The translations under genes were made by a program, and so were the position numbers. A stretch of DNA of 64,000 bases from Thalassobacillus devorans (GTDB taxonomy: Bacteria; Bacillota; Bacilli; Bacillales; Halobacillaceae), in NCBI RefSeq assembly GCF_011761345.1, contig NZ_JAASRY010000004.1, positions 124,001 to 188,000 of the forward strand. The letters run 5' to 3'. The notes beneath the pieces were generated by a model that did not search any database, had not been told where the DNA came from, and saw only the letters and a list, made by a program, of their open reading frames with translations. Below, in pieces: positions 1-10,170 of the stretch; position 1 is the first letter of the stretch; each line of letters starts with the position of its first letter.

Positions 1-694
1 GCAATAATTGACGTTGGACGCGAATCAGTTTATTGATTGTTTCTACCATATGCACAGGAATACGAATGGTACGTGCCTGGTCAGCAATTGCGCGGGTAAT
101 TGCCTGACGGATCCACCAGGTAGCATAGGTACTGAATTTATAACCTTTACGGTAATCAAACTTTTCAACAGCTTTAATCAGCCCCATATTCCCCTCTTGA
201 ATCAGATCGAGGAAGAGCATGCCTCTGCCGACATAACGCTTGGCAATACTTACCACCAGACGCAGGTTCGCTTCCGCCAGTTCCCGTTTGGCTTCTTCGT
301 CGCCTTCTTCAATACGCTGCGCTAAATCAATCTCATCTTTCGCGGCCAAAAGGTTGACTCGACCAATTTCTTTCAAATACATTCGTACAGGGTCATTGAT
401 TTTGACACCGGGAGGTACACTCAAATCATTTAAGTCAAACTCTTCTTCCTTGTCCAATTGCTGCATATTTGGATCTTCTTCTGAATTACCGATCACCTCG
501 ACACCCTGCTCATTGAGGTACTCGTAAAATTCATCCATCTGCTCAGACTCCAGTTCAAAACTGGATAAACGTTCTGCAACTTCTTCGTATGCTAAAACTC
601 CACGCTTTTTACCAATTTCCAGCAACTGTTCTTTTGCCTGGTCAAGCGTAAGTTCATTTTCAGCTTCTTTAGAACGTAATGGCTTATCTGCCAT
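1..694 (-). CDS. sigA: RNA polymerase primary sigma factor SigA (RpoD), 5' part only
   Basis: Housekeeping sigma factor that directs RNA polymerase to vegetative promoters. Only the first 231 codons lie in the window; the gene runs off the left edge. The visible part reads [18 protein letters not shown], then the acidic region 1.1, the region 1.2 motif [16 protein letters not shown], and region 2 with [17 protein letters not shown], the core-binding segment [20 protein letters not shown] and the -10 recognition and melting segment [19 protein letters not shown]. The ATG is preceded by a good GGAGGGGG-type site. It follows dnaG by 33 bp, the classical dnaG-sigA macromolecular synthesis operon. 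Identification is secure. Confidence 0.97.
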   Translation of the reverse strand, partial: MADKPLRSKEAENELTLDQAKEQLLEIGKKRGVLAYEEVAERLSSFELESEQMDEFYEYLNEQGVEVIGNSEEDPNMQQLDKEEEFDLNDLSVPPGVKINDPVRMYLKEIGRVNLLAAKDEIDLAQRIEEGDEEAKRELAEANLRLVVSIAKRYVGRGMLFLDLIQEGNMGLIKAVEKFDYRKGYKFSTYATWWIRQAITRAIADQARTIRIPVHMVETINKLIRVQRQLL

Positions 695-727
695 AAGTCC
701 CCCTCCTTCCAACAAATCCCATATCTT

Positions 728-2554
728 TTAGTGCGTACTTCTCAGCTGTCTTTTCAACTGTATTATTTTCATGGCAATCTCTGCTGCCTTGATCGGATCA
801 TTCTGCTGCTCTGCCTGTTTTTGTTCTTCCTCTAATGTTCTTATATCAGTTTTATCGCTCTGTTCCGAGCGTATTAAACGGATATAATCATTTATTTCCC
901 TATCGGAAATATCTTGGTTAACAGGCATCATCGCAAGCTTGACTACTAGATTTTTCAAATCAGCATCAGGTAACATTTCAACAAAATGGCTGACATCCGG
1001 TTCATTGCCTTCTTCAAAATATGCATAAAGATAAGTGACAATGACCTGATGTTCACTAATATTGAAGCCTCCTCCTAACTCTGCTTGAACTTTATCAGCG
1101 ACTTGGGGGTTTTTCAACATATATGCAATCAATGCTCTTTCTGCATTATGGAAAGCAGGCAATAATTTGTTTCCACCTGCATGTGCAGAAGTAACATTGG
1201 GATTACCACTTTTTCTTTTGGTCCCTCTATTCCCCCACCCATTCTGACTACGGTGGGCTGAGACCTCTTCTTTCAAGGTATCGAGCGATAACTCAAATTC
1301 GTTAGCGAGCTCCTTCAGGTAATGTTCTCGTTCAATTGCGTGATCAAGACCAGCAATCTCCTTTACTACTCTTTCTACATATGCAATGCGATCCCCTTCT
1401 AAATTAAGGTTATATTGTTTCTTAAGATGACGCATGATAAATGCCAAATAGGTATCGCTTGCTTCGAGAACTTCTCTTCGGAACTTATCGGCTCCGTGGG
1501 ACTTTATATAATCATCCGGATCCATTCCGTCCGGCAGACGGGCAAGTTTAACAGTACATCCGGAACCTTTCAGTAACCGGGCAGCCTTCATAGAGGCCTC
1601 GATACCAGGAGCATCACCATCATAACAAATGACAGCTTCTTCAACATACCTTCGAATAAGGTTCGCCTGGTGTTCGGTAATCGATGTTCCCAATGTTCCT
1701 ACTCCGTTATAAACACCAGCTTGATAAGCTGCAATAACGTCGATATATCCTTCGAATAAAATAATCGACCCTTGCTTACGAATAGCACTACGGGCTAAGT
1801 CAAAATTATAAAGAAGTTTCCCTTTTCGAAATAGCTCCGTTTCAGGGCTGTTCAAATATTTTGGTTCCTGATCGTGGATAGCCCGGCCACCAAAAGCGAC
1901 TGTTTTCCCTAAATGATTACGAATAGGAAAAATGACGCGCCCCCTGAATCGATCACTGTACTCGCCAGAATCATTGGAACTAAGCAAACCGGCTTTCACC
2001 ATCAATTGCGGATGATAGCCTTTCTTTTCGAGAAAGCGAACGACGAAATCCTTTGAGTTAGGAGCATAGCCTAACTGAAAACGATCGATCATTTCCTCTG
2101 TAAAACCTCTCTCCAATAAATAGTCCAGCCCTTCTTTACCCTCTTTTGTATGCTTTAATAAATGATGGTAAAGTTTGCTCAACCATTGATGAGCTTCTAA
2201 TACCTTTTGAGCTTCTTCATTTTCAGGTCCAGAATTCTCCTGATTATGCGACAACTCCTCAGGAAGTTGATATCCCACCTTATCAGCAAGATGTTTAACA
2301 GCTTGAAGGAATTCATACCCCTCAAGCTCCATCAGGAAGGTGATAGCATTGCCGCCTTTTCCACAACCAAAACAATGGAAAATTTGTTTATCTGGAGAAA
2401 CAGAAAAAGAGGGAGTGTTTTCCCCATGGAAAGGACATAATCCAAAGTAATTCCTTCCCTGTTTCTTCAATTGTACATATTCACCTACAACATCGACGAT
2501 ATCATTGGATTTGCGAATTTCATCTATCGTTTCTTCTGGAATATGTCCAGCCAT
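728..2554 (-). CDS. dnaG: DNA primase DnaG
   Basis: Synthesises RNA primers at the replication fork. The 608-residue protein has an N-terminal zinc-binding domain (CPFHGENTPSF and CFGCGKGG, about residues 38-63), a central RNA polymerase/TOPRIM domain (FEGYIDVIAAYQAG near 265 and the metal-binding YDGDAPG near 305) and a C-terminal helicase-binding region after about 440. I start it at the ATG of MAGHIPEE; the in-frame GTG three codons upstream forms part of the ribosome binding site (ACGGTGAT) and is an unlikely start. It is flanked by yqxD upstream and sigA downstream, as in B. subtilis. Confidence 0.97.
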   Translation of the reverse strand: MAGHIPEETIDEIRKSNDIVDVVGEYVQLKKQGRNYFGLCPFHGENTPSFSVSPDKQIFHCFGCGKGGNAITFLMELEGYEFLQAVKHLADKVGYQLPEELSHNQENSGPENEEAQKVLEAHQWLSKLYHHLLKHTKEGKEGLDYLLERGFTEEMIDRFQLGYAPNSKDFVVRFLEKKGYHPQLMVKAGLLSSNDSGEYSDRFRGRVIFPIRNHLGKTVAFGGRAIHDQEPKYLNSPETELFRKGKLLYNFDLARSAIRKQGSIILFEGYIDVIAAYQAGVYNGVGTLGTSITEHQANLIRRYVEEAVICYDGDAPGIEASMKAARLLKGSGCTVKLARLPDGMDPDDYIKSHGADKFRREVLEASDTYLAFIMRHLKKQYNLNLEGDRIAYVERVVKEIAGLDHAIEREHYLKELANEFELSLDTLKEEVSAHRSQNGWGNRGTKRKSGNPNVTSAHAGGNKLLPAFHNAERALIAYMLKNPQVADKVQAELGGGFNISEHQVIVTYLYAYFEEGNEPDVSHFVEMLPDADLKNLVVKLAMMPVNQDISDREINDYIRLIRSEQSDKTDIRTLEEEQKQAEQQNDPIKAAEIAMKIIQLKRQLRSTH

Positions 2555-2590
2555 AACTATCACCGTATTTTAGAAATTATTCGATACTCA

Positions 2591-3061
2591 TCAATGAATA
2601 CCTTCATGTTTTGACAAAAAATCATCCAGTACTTTCTGGAATGTCTGACGGTCCTGATCAAGTAGAGGCGGTGGCCCTTTCAGACGACTTCCCCTCTTTT
2701 GGTTCTTTTGTCTTAAATGTTTCCGTAACATTATTTCATCCGCATCCGCCTCTTCAATGAGTTTACCTCGTGGGGTTAGTGCATAAACACCTCTTGATGT
2801 TAGCAGTACGGCGAATGATAAATCTTGCGTTATAACAATATCTCCCTGCTTTACCCGATTAAGGATAAAAAGGTCTACAGCCTGATCGGTGTCATCAATG
2901 ATTTTCCAATCACTGTATTCCGAATGTGGGCTATAGTGATTAATAGTAGCTACATATTGTGGGATGATAGAGTGATCGTAACAGACCTGATCAATCTCCC
3001 CTTTGACAGGACAGCTATCGGCATCGACATATACAGCGGGTTTATTTTGCAACATTATCAT
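2591..3061 (-). CDS. yqxD: YaiI/YqxD family protein (DUF188)
   Basis: A UPF0178/DUF188 protein of about 155 residues with the family signature VYVDADSCPVKGEI near the N-terminus and ITQDLSFAVLL in the middle; the C-terminus is basic (LRQKNQKRGSRLKG). The fold is thought to be PIN-like, but no reaction is established. It is the first gene of the yqxD-dnaG-sigA operon and ends 36 bp before dnaG. The start is odd: the only strong Shine-Dalgarno (AGGAGG, 3086-3091) lies 24 nt upstream of the first ATG and 30 nt upstream of a second in-frame ATG (MLQNKP, 3055), with a weak inverted repeat between them (see findings). Confidence 0.88.
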   Translation of the reverse strand: MIMLQNKPAVYVDADSCPVKGEIDQVCYDHSIIPQYVATINHYSPHSEYSDWKIIDDTDQAVDLFILNRVKQGDIVITQDLSFAVLLTSRGVYALTPRGKLIEEADADEIMLRKHLRQKNQKRGSRLKGPPPLLDQDRQTFQKVLDDFLSKHEGIH

Positions 3062-3235
3062 AGATTCTACAAGTGTTCGTAAAATCCTCCTATTTTATCA
3101 ATGTTTTACTTTTCAGAATTGTTTTGGTGACAACGATAGTTTAGCTACCATACATTTTTACACAAAAACATATTATAATACATATTTTTAGCAATTGCTA
3201 TAGTTTTTTTCATTTTTAAGCTTTTTTCCTCTTCA

Positions 3236-3271
3236 AGGAAAAAATCGCGCCACTATCCTATTGGCGCGATT
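3236..3271 (-). terminator. Rho-independent terminator of ccpN-ppsR
   Basis: Nine-bp stem AATCGCGCC/GGCGCGATT (3243-3251 with 3263-3271) followed on the minus strand by a run of six U. It lies 25 bp past the stop of ppsR and separates that operon from yqxD-dnaG-sigA. Confidence 0.85.
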
Positions 3272-3296
3272 CTTCTTTTATTGAGATGAAAATAAT

Positions 3297-4100
3297 TTAT
3301 CTCCGTTTCAGCTTGCTTAAAATAACATTGGCTGTTTCTTCGACCGCTTTGTGCGAGACATCAATGACATCACAACCTATACGCTCTACCACTTCATTGA
3401 AGTGATTCAATTCTTGTTTGATTCTTTCCATATTGGCATAGCTCGCCTGATCTCCGAGGCCAAGTGCTTTGAGACGTTCTTTGCGGATATCATTCAGTTT
3501 TTCCGGGCTGATTTTCAGTCCTATGCATTTGTCCCTATCAACATGAAACAATTCTTCCGGCGGTTCTACCTCCGGAACAATCGGTACGTTTGCCACTTTC
3601 AGACGCTTATGTGCCAGGTATTGTGATAAAGGGGTTTTAGATGTCCGGGAGACACCGATGAGAACAATATCAGCACGTGAGATTCCTCGAGGGTCTCTTC
3701 CGTCGTCGTAACGTACGGCAAATTCAATAGCTTCCACCCTTTTGAAATAGTCTTCATCCAGTTTATGGACAAGACCAGGCTCCATCCTTGGTTTTGCTTC
3801 GAAGAAGCGTTCCATGCTTTCCATCATCGGGCCCATGATATCAATACACTCTAAATTATATTCTTGCGCTTTACTCAACAAGTGATCCCTTAACTCCGGG
3901 CGGACCAGTGTAAAACCAATCAATGCTTGTTTCTCTTTAGCCTGCAATACTGTTTCGTTAAGTGTTCCCTCGTCTTCTACATAAGGTATTCGCTGAATCT
4001 CATAAGGGCCGTCATCGAATTGACTCAATGCTGCTTTTACAACTAACTCAGCTGTTTCCCCTACCGAATCAGAAATCACAAATATCAATGGTTTCTCCAT
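3297..4100 (-). CDS. yqfL: Pyruvate,phosphate dikinase regulatory protein / YqfL (DUF299)
   Basis: Member of the PpsR/RP1 family of bifunctional kinase/pyrophosphorylases, known to control PPDK or PEP synthase by ADP-dependent threonine phosphorylation and phosphate-dependent dephosphorylation. The 267-residue length is typical. Visible landmarks are the N-terminal [14 protein letters not shown] and the P-loop-like [15 protein letters not shown] (about 149-163) followed by [10 protein letters not shown]. It lies 32 bp downstream of ccpN, which represses gluconeogenic genes, so the pair probably concerns the pyruvate/PEP node. No PPDK gene is in the window, so the actual client is unknown here. 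Confidence 0.93.
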   Translation of the reverse strand: MEKPLIFVISDSVGETAELVVKAALSQFDDGPYEIQRIPYVEDEGTLNETVLQAKEKQALIGFTLVRPELRDHLLSKAQEYNLECIDIMGPMMESMERFFEAKPRMEPGLVHKLDEDYFKRVEAIEFAVRYDDGRDPRGISRADIVLIGVSRTSKTPLSQYLAHKRLKVANVPIVPEVEPPEELFHVDRDKCIGLKISPEKLNDIRKERLKALGLGDQASYANMERIKQELNHFNEVVERIGCDVIDVSHKAVEETANVILSKLKRR

Positions 4101-4132
4101 CCCAATCCCTCCTATTTGTCAGAGCGGAAAGC

Positions 4133-4762
4133 TTATAAATGTTCGTCTCGCCCTAGTCCAACTAATGCTTTGGTCATATTTGTTTTTGTGATCCGACCGA
4201 TGACTTCCAGCCCATCATCCACATCTTTTACGATCGGCAAACCATCAATTTGTTTGTCAATCAATTTTTGGGCGGCATCAAGCAATAGATCATCCTTCCG
4301 GCACACGGTAATGTTCGGCATACGCGTCATAATAATATGAACCGGTATGGAATTAAGATCCTGGTTTCCTATACTCGCTCTTAATAAGTCTTTTCTTGAT
4401 AATACTCCTAATAGCATGGACTTATTATCGACTACAAATAAAGTGCCAACATCTTCAAGGAACATGGTGCAAATGGCGTCATAAACTGATACATCCTCTT
4501 CCACTACAATCGGTATCGATTGGTATTCATGCACCTTGAATTTTTTAAGTTTTTCCGTCAATAATTCCGAACCTGTTTTACCTGTAAAAAAATAACCAAC
4601 TCTCGGACGAGCATCTAAAAAACCTGCCATCGTCAAAATAGCTAAATCAGGCCTGAGAGTTGCTCTGGTCAATTCCAATTGATCCGCTATATTTTCACCT
4701 GTTATCGGTCCGTGCTCTTTTACTATCTCAATAATTTGTTCTTGTCTGCTGGAAAGCTCCAT
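4133..4762 (-). CDS. ccpN: Transcriptional repressor CcpN (HTH + CBS domains)
   Basis: In B. subtilis CcpN represses gapB and pckA during growth on sugars. The 209-residue protein has an N-terminal winged helix (about 1-60: SSRQEQIIEIVKEHGPITG, ELTRATLRPDLAIL) and two CBS domains (about 75-135, SIPIVVEEDVSVYDAICTM; about 143-205, IIMTRMPNITVCRKDDLLLD) that bind a nucleotide signal. The position between glyS and ppsR is conserved in Bacillaceae. A plausible ribosome binding site (GGGGTGAT) precedes the ATG. Confidence 0.95.
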   Translation of the reverse strand: MELSSRQEQIIEIVKEHGPITGENIADQLELTRATLRPDLAILTMAGFLDARPRVGYFFTGKTGSELLTEKLKKFKVHEYQSIPIVVEEDVSVYDAICTMFLEDVGTLFVVDNKSMLLGVLSRKDLLRASIGNQDLNSIPVHIIMTRMPNITVCRKDDLLLDAAQKLIDKQIDGLPIVKDVDDGLEVIGRITKTNMTKALVGLGRDEHL

Positions 4763-4844
4763 TCTTTCATCACCCCGATCACTGACTGTGACATACTATT
4801 CAACTATTATAGCTCATTTTTCCTAACGGGTAAAAGAAGGCGCC

Positions 4845-6929
4845 TTAGTATTGTTGTTTCCATTGGACAGCATTCAAATCAGCAAACGCGTATATTTCGG
4901 TGGCTATCAAATTCAACAGTCCCAAACGGTTTTCCTTGATTTTCGCATCTTCAGCCATCACCATCGTATGATCAAAGAAATTATGAATCGGATCAGCAAG
5001 CATTCCTAACGCTTTCAATGCTTGTACTGCATCATGCCGGGATAACGAAGCAGCATACTCCTGCTTAACTTCCAGGTAGGTGTTGTACAGCGTTTGCTCG
5101 GTTTCGTTCTCAAAAAGCTCCGTATCAACTTCCATTACATTTGTTTTTTTAGCCAAGTTTAACACTCGGCCTAACGCTTCATGGGTCGATTTAAAACTTT
5201 CATCATTCCGCTTAGATGCCAACAACTTCGCCTTTTCCTTGGTAAATGGTACGTGTTTAATTCCATTCGCAAGTACCGCCTCTACGATATCAGGCTCTAC
5301 TCCTTCTTCCTTAAGAAGGTAACTTGCCCGGATGTGGAAGAACTCATTAAGGTCCTGTACGACTTCTTCCTCTGACCGATTTGGCAGACCAAGGCTGATA
5401 TAAAGTTTAACTGCTGAGTTCACGAGGGTTTCCAATTGAATATCCCAAGCTTGCTTATCTAACATTTGCAGGATGCCGATTGCTGATCTGCGCAGACCGT
5501 ATGGATCCTGAGAGCCTGAAGGAATGATACCAATCGAAAAACACCCGACTATCGTATCCAGTTTATCAGCGATACTTACGACAGTACCTGGGATAGATTT
5601 TGGCAATTCCCCGTTAGCATGACGAGGCATATAATGTTCATTGATAGCCTGGGCTACTTCCTCGTCCTCTCCAAATATCCTTGCATACTTTTCCCCCATA
5701 ATACCTTGCAGCTCAGGAAATTCACCCACCATATGAGTGACAAGGTCAAATTTGCTTATTTCCGCCGTACGCAGCACTTGCTTTTTAATAGCGGGCTGCA
5801 ACTTCAAATGGTCGCTGAGCGCATCAGCCAGCTTGATCGTACGTTGGACTTTATCTGCTATCGTTCCTAAATCCTCCTGGAAAACCATTCGTGATAATTT
5901 GTCGAGATTTTTTTCTATGGAAGCTTTTTGATCTTCCTCATAGAAAAAACGTGCATCAGCTAATCTTGCTTTCAATACTTTTTCATTGCCCCGTGCTACA
6001 TTATCCAAATGTTTCTCATCACCATTTCTTACGGCAACGAAGAATGGCAGTAATTCTCCAGTCTTAGCTCTAACAGGAAAATAGCGTTGATGCTCTTTCA
6101 TAGAAGTTATCAGTGCTTCTTCTGGTACGATAAGAAAATCTTCGCTGTACTCACCGTAAAAAACAGTTGGATATTCTACCAGGTGCGTTACTTCACTGAG
6201 TAAATCTTCATCTACAAGAATATTCCAGTTTTTCTCTTGTGCCAGTTTTTCTATTTGCGTGGCAATCATTTCTTTCCTCATAGCAACATCGACGATGACA
6301 TACTGTTCTTGCAAAACCATTTCATATTCATCCGCATGCTCTACTTCAACCTTCTCACCGAGAAAACGGTGGCCGTATGTGCTCTTGCCAGTCTGGACAT
6401 CCTCAATGGAAAATGGAATCACTTCATCATTATAGAGGGCTGCCAGCCAGCGGATTGGGCGGGCATAGCGCAGTTGCCTGCTTCCCCAGCGCATATTCTT
6501 TGGAAAGTTCAAGGAAAGGATAAGATCACTAAATTGACTAAGCAAATTCTTCGTTGGCTCTCCTTCCGTATATTTATTGACATGGACATATTCCGTCCCT
6601 TTTATTTCTTTGAAATAAATATCGTCCACACCTTTACCTTGTCCTTTAGAGAAACCAATTGCTGCTTTTGTCCAATTGCCCTCCTCATCTATTGCTATCT
6701 TTTTTGCTGGGCCTTTTGCTTCTTCTTCGATGTCCGGTTGTTTATCTGCCAAGCCTTCAACCTTAACAGTCAGACGTCGCGGTGTAGCCATCGTAGCAAT
6801 GGTGTCATAAGGAAGGCGTAAATCGTCCAGCCATTGCTTTGTCTTTTCTTCTAATTGAACCAGTGCATCATCTATAAAGCGAGCTGGCAACTCTTCTAAT
6901 CCGACCTCAAATAATACTGTATTACTCAT
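4845..6929 (-). CDS. glyS: Glycyl-tRNA synthetase beta subunit
   Basis: Beta chain of the bacterial alpha2beta2 glycyl-tRNA synthetase; it supplies tRNA binding. It begins [19 protein letters not shown], the standard N-terminus, and shows the conserved [16 protein letters not shown] segment, an HD-like central region and a C-terminal anticodon-binding-like domain. At 694 residues it is full length. I chose the second ATG: AGGAGG directly abuts the first ATG but stands 9 nt from the second. The start overlaps the end of glyQ by 8 bp, so the two subunits are translationally coupled and share the upstream glycine T-box. Confidence 0.97.
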   Translation of the reverse strand: MSNTVLFEVGLEELPARFIDDALVQLEEKTKQWLDDLRLPYDTIATMATPRRLTVKVEGLADKQPDIEEEAKGPAKKIAIDEEGNWTKAAIGFSKGQGKGVDDIYFKEIKGTEYVHVNKYTEGEPTKNLLSQFSDLILSLNFPKNMRWGSRQLRYARPIRWLAALYNDEVIPFSIEDVQTGKSTYGHRFLGEKVEVEHADEYEMVLQEQYVIVDVAMRKEMIATQIEKLAQEKNWNILVDEDLLSEVTHLVEYPTVFYGEYSEDFLIVPEEALITSMKEHQRYFPVRAKTGELLPFFVAVRNGDEKHLDNVARGNEKVLKARLADARFFYEEDQKASIEKNLDKLSRMVFQEDLGTIADKVQRTIKLADALSDHLKLQPAIKKQVLRTAEISKFDLVTHMVGEFPELQGIMGEKYARIFGEDEEVAQAINEHYMPRHANGELPKSIPGTVVSIADKLDTIVGCFSIGIIPSGSQDPYGLRRSAIGILQMLDKQAWDIQLETLVNSAVKLYISLGLPNRSEEEVVQDLNEFFHIRASYLLKEEGVEPDIVEAVLANGIKHVPFTKEKAKLLASKRNDESFKSTHEALGRVLNLAKKTNVMEVDTELFENETEQTLYNTYLEVKQEYAASLSRHDAVQALKALGMLADPIHNFFDHTMVMAEDAKIKENRLGLLNLIATEIYAFADLNAVQWKQQY

Positions 6930-7812
6930 GAGACGCATCCTCCTTACCTTTCAACATAGGAAAGCCTATCCGTTCCCGTTCTTCCACATACGTTTTAGCA
7001 ATTTTGCGTGCCAGATTTCTGACGCGAGCAATATAACCGGTACGCTCTGTTACCGAAATTACTCCTTTAGCATCTAATAAATTGAACGTATGGGAGCATT
7101 TAAGCACATAATCATAAGCCGGGAATACAAGGCCGAGCTCCATCGCACGTTCGGCTTCTTTTTCATATACGCTGAACAAGTTAAATAGCATATCACTGTC
7201 AGACGATTCAAAAGTGTACTTGGAATGTTCATATTCTGGTTGCGAAAATATATCCCCGACAGTTACACCATTCGTCCATTCAAGCTCAAAAACATTTTCT
7301 TTATCCTGGATATAGGAAGCTAATCGCTCTAACCCATAAGTTATTTCTGCAGAGACTGGTTTCGCTTCAAGTCCGCCTATTTGCTGGAAATAGGTGAACT
7401 GGGTAATCTCCATTCCATCCAGCCATACTTCCCAGCCTAAACCAGCGGCACCAAGCGTCGGATTTTCCCAGTTATCTTCCACAAACCTGATATCATGCTT
7501 CAACGGATCTATTCCTAAAGCTTTAAGAGAATCTAAGTATAATTCCTGGATATTGTCAGGAGAAGGCTTCATGATCACCTGGAATTGGTGATGCTGGTAT
7601 AGCCGGTTCGGGTTTTCCCCATATCTGCCATCCGCAGGTCTTCGTGAAGGTTCTACATAGGCGACGTTCCAAGGCTCTGGACCAAGACTGCGTAATAACG
7701 TCATAGGAGACATCGTCCCTGCTCCCTTTTCTACATCATAAGCCTGCATTAACAGGCACCCTTGGTTTGACCAATGTTTTTGTAATGTCAGTATCATATC
7801 TTGTATGTTCAT
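6922..7812 (-). CDS. glyQ: Glycyl-tRNA synthetase alpha subunit
   Basis: Catalytic chain of the tetrameric glycyl-tRNA synthetase. The 296-residue protein shows the class II core from [19 protein letters not shown], motif [16 protein letters not shown] and [17 protein letters not shown]. The start MNIQD is preceded by GGAGGG with 8-9 nt spacing; in-frame upstream codons lack a ribosome binding site. It is expressed from its own promoter within the 3' end of recO, through a T-box leader sensing uncharged tRNA-Gly. Confidence 0.97.
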   Translation of the reverse strand: MNIQDMILTLQKHWSNQGCLLMQAYDVEKGAGTMSPMTLLRSLGPEPWNVAYVEPSRRPADGRYGENPNRLYQHHQFQVIMKPSPDNIQELYLDSLKALGIDPLKHDIRFVEDNWENPTLGAAGLGWEVWLDGMEITQFTYFQQIGGLEAKPVSAEITYGLERLASYIQDKENVFELEWTNGVTVGDIFSQPEYEHSKYTFESSDSDMLFNLFSVYEKEAERAMELGLVFPAYDYVLKCSHTFNLLDAKGVISVTERTGYIARVRNLARKIAKTYVEERERIGFPMLKGKEDASHE

Positions 7813-7884
7813 ATTTTCTTCCCTCCAGTAGATGAATGTCCTTTCCAAAACAAAATACAAGCACTTTGTCTATGAGACATTAAA

Positions 7885-8097
7885 AAATCTCGTCCCTATG
7901 TCACTGACTGTGACATAGGGACGAGATTTTCCCGCGGTTCCACCCTATTTGCTTCCTTTTTTATCTAAGGAAGCCGCTTTGAAAAGCTGCTCAGGAATGC
8001 CTTCTCTATCTCTTCAACACCTGCCTCACACCATCACAGGCTCGCTTAAGTCCAGGGGGATAGGTACTACTTTCCTTCTACGCACAAGTTTAATTGG
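7885..8097 (-). promoter_or_regulatory. T-box riboswitch leader of glyQS (glycine)
   Basis: Minus-strand leader between recO and glyQ. It carries the T-box sequence AGGGTGGAACCGCG (7933-7946), a terminator hairpin of about 20 bp (TCTCGTCCCTATGTCAC paired with its complement, 7889-7929) ending in a U run, and upstream stem I elements (GGAAAGTAGTA and AGCGAGCC with GATGGTGTGAGGC). The codon in the specifier-loop context AGAAGGCATTCC is GGC at 7999-8001, matching glycine. Uncharged tRNA-Gly should pair with the T-box bulge and prevent termination. The specifier assignment is my reading of the conserved context, not a folded model. Confidence 0.93.
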
Positions 8098-8104
8098 TAA
8101 TAGC

Positions 8105-8134
8105 ATCATACTTGATAGCTTACTACTTTGTCAA
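8105..8134 (-). promoter_or_regulatory. Sigma-A promoter of the glyQS T-box leader
   Basis: TTGACA (8129-8134) and TATGAT (8105-8110) on the minus strand with an 18-bp spacer. It overlaps the recO stop codon and puts transcription start near 8097, just ahead of stem I. Confidence 0.75.
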
Positions 8135-8883
8135 TCTTCTGGTTTAAAAAGGTCCAGCTGCTTCAGGAATTTCTTTGACTTGATATAATAACCACCATAA
8201 TAATCATAATAAGCATCCATCAGCCGCCGTATTTTACGCTTATTTTCTTCTTTTATAGTGATATTACCCACTCGTGCAACATCTACATGGGCAAATAAAC
8301 GGAGCAAACTTGCCATTTTTTCAGTGAGCCCGTATGCTTCCGGGTCTATATGTTTACAGCGGAAACATAAAAAGCCCCCTTCTTTTACAGAAAAGGAGAA
8401 GGGGCCATTTTCGTTGCTGCAATTCACACAAACTTCAAGCTGAGGAGCGAACCCTGCTTTTTTGTATAATTTAAGTTCATACATCATGGTCAATATTTCC
8501 GGATCCTTATCCTCTGTAATCCAAATCAACGTTTGAAGAAATTGTTGGAACAAAAATGGATCCGGCTGCTTATCTTCCACCATTTTATCTGTCATTTCTG
8601 CCAAATAAGCTGCATAAGCTGTTTTGATAATATCTTCACGTACTCCCCTCAGCGAGGAAATAACTTCTCCCTGACTGAGAGAACCGAGATTTCGTCCTGT
8701 TTGTACCAAATAATGCCCGTGTATAAACGGCTGGGTAATAGAAGCCATCCTGCTTTTAGGCTTCTTTGCTCCTTTAGCCATGATACCGAATTTACCTTTT
8801 TCCCTGGAAAAAAGAGTAACGATTTTGTGAGTTTCCCCATACTCTTTTGTTCGTAGGACGATTCCCTCGACTTTTTCAAACAA
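8131..8883 (-). CDS. recO: DNA repair protein RecO
   Basis: Recombination mediator that with RecR loads RecA on SSB-coated DNA. It has an N-terminal OB fold (FEKVEGIVLRTKEYGETHKI), a helical middle and a zinc finger (CVNCSNENG and CFRC, about residues 147-172). I favour the TTG start at 8883, giving MFEKVEGIVL, because AAAGGTG stands about 6 nt upstream and the family starts there; a GTG at 8892 would add three residues. About 250 residues is normal. It follows yqzL by 20 bp in the conserved era-yqzL-recO order. Confidence 0.95.
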   Translation of the reverse strand: MFEKVEGIVLRTKEYGETHKIVTLFSREKGKFGIMAKGAKKPKSRMASITQPFIHGHYLVQTGRNLGSLSQGEVISSLRGVREDIIKTAYAAYLAEMTDKMVEDKQPDPFLFQQFLQTLIWITEDKDPEILTMMYELKLYKKAGFAPQLEVCVNCSNENGPFSFSVKEGGFLCFRCKHIDPEAYGLTEKMASLLRLFAHVDVARVGNITIKEENKRKIRRLMDAYYDYYGGYYIKSKKFLKQLDLFKPED

Positions 8884-8903
8884 TGCTGTCACCTTTTCTA
8901 ATT

Positions 8904-9047
8904 CTACATATTGGATTCAGTTCCAGAAACCGTTTCACTTTCCTGAGGCTCTTCTTCGTTTAACGCTTGTTTTTCCATCTCTTTCATGAGTAAGTAGGTT
9001 TCTATGTTTCCTGTTTGACTAAAAACTTTCCATGGCAAGTCGACCAC
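8904..9047 (-). CDS. yqzL: YqzL family small protein
   Basis: A 47-codon gene with GTG start: MVDLPWKVFSQTGNIETYLL followed by an acidic tail ending in GTESNM. The WKVFSQTGNIETYLL core is the signature of YqzL, a small protein of unknown role found between era and recO in Bacillus and relatives. The ribosome binding site AAAGGCGG lies about 6-8 nt before the GTG. Genome callers often miss it. Confidence 0.88.
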   Translation of the reverse strand: MVDLPWKVFSQTGNIETYLLMKEMEKQALNEEEPQESETVSGTESNM

Positions 9048-9149
9048 AAGAAACACCGCCTTTCAAGTTAGTTATTCATTCAAAAATAACGTCACATTCT
9101 TAGGATGCTCCCAACAAGCTTAAGCATGAATATTAAATTTTACCAGAAC

Positions 9150-10055
9150 CTAATATTCATCATCTTTGTAGCCATACTCATTCAACTGAAGCTGACGGTT
9201 GCGCCAATCTTTCTGTACCTTCACCCACAAATCCAGGAAAACTTTTGTACCTAATAATGCCTCAATATCTTCCCTGGCCCGTTGTCCTATTTCCTTCAGC
9301 ATCTTGCCTTGTTTCCCGATGATAATACCTTTTTGAGAAGGGCGTTCAATAATAAGCGTAGCCTGGATATAAACCGTTTCTGATTGTTCACGATGCTCTA
9401 TTCCATCAATCACCACCGCAATAGAATGAGGAACTTCTTCTCTAGTCAGATGGAGTGCTTTTTCCCGAATCATCTCGCTAATAATAAACCTTTCCGGATG
9501 ATCGGTAATCTGATCCTCAGGATAATATTGCGGTCCTTCAGGCAGCTGCTGCTTTAATACATCTAATAAATGAGTGACATTGTTCCCTTCTAATGCCGAA
9601 ATAGGGATGATTTCTTTGAAGTCATACATTTCCCGGTACTGATCGATCAACGGCAATAGATTATCAGGGTGTACCTTGTCAATTTTATTAATAATTAGAA
9701 ATACAGGCTTATCTACTTTATCCAGGCGATCGATGATGAATTGGTCACCCCGGCCATATCCTTCTTCTGCGTTAATCATGAACATGATAGCATCCACTTC
9801 ATTCAACGATTGTTCAGCGACTTTTACCATGAAATCCCCAAGTTTGTGCTTAGGTTTATGAATGCCAGGTGTATCAATAAATACGATTTGAGCATCTTCC
9901 TCTGTCCATACGCCCTGTATTTTGTTTCTTGTTGTTTGTGGTTTATCACTCATTATGGCAATCTTCTGGCCGATGACTCGGTTCATGAACGTAGATTTTC
10001 CAACATTCGGCCTGCCAATAATTGCAATAAAGCCTGACTTGAATGATTTCTCCAT
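9150..10055 (-). CDS. era: GTPase Era
   Basis: Essential GTPase that assists 16S rRNA maturation and 30S assembly. The 301-residue protein has G1 [10 protein letters not shown] (about 15-24), G3 [11 protein letters not shown]4 NKID and a C-terminal KH domain with [13 protein letters not shown]. The first ATG follows GGAGG. In B. subtilis cdd lies between dgkA and era; here only 115 bp with no gene separate them. Confidence 0.97.
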   Translation of the reverse strand: MEKSFKSGFIAIIGRPNVGKSTFMNRVIGQKIAIMSDKPQTTRNKIQGVWTEEDAQIVFIDTPGIHKPKHKLGDFMVKVAEQSLNEVDAIMFMINAEEGYGRGDQFIIDRLDKVDKPVFLIINKIDKVHPDNLLPLIDQYREMYDFKEIIPISALEGNNVTHLLDVLKQQLPEGPQYYPEDQITDHPERFIISEMIREKALHLTREEVPHSIAVVIDGIEHREQSETVYIQATLIIERPSQKGIIIGKQGKMLKEIGQRAREDIEALLGTKVFLDLWVKVQKDWRNRQLQLNEYGYKDDEY

Positions 10056-10170
10056 AAATTATCCTCCGTTTGTGAATGAGGTGTAGTGTAATAACTATTT
10101 TACTATAGATGGATTGTATTTACATATACTCGACAAAAGCTTTCAATCTTTTTCGCTCAAGCGCGCCTTT

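Noticed and set aside
6237-6821. 194-codon frame antisense to glyS
   Set aside because: Complement of a full-length conserved gene, no ribosome binding site, no family.
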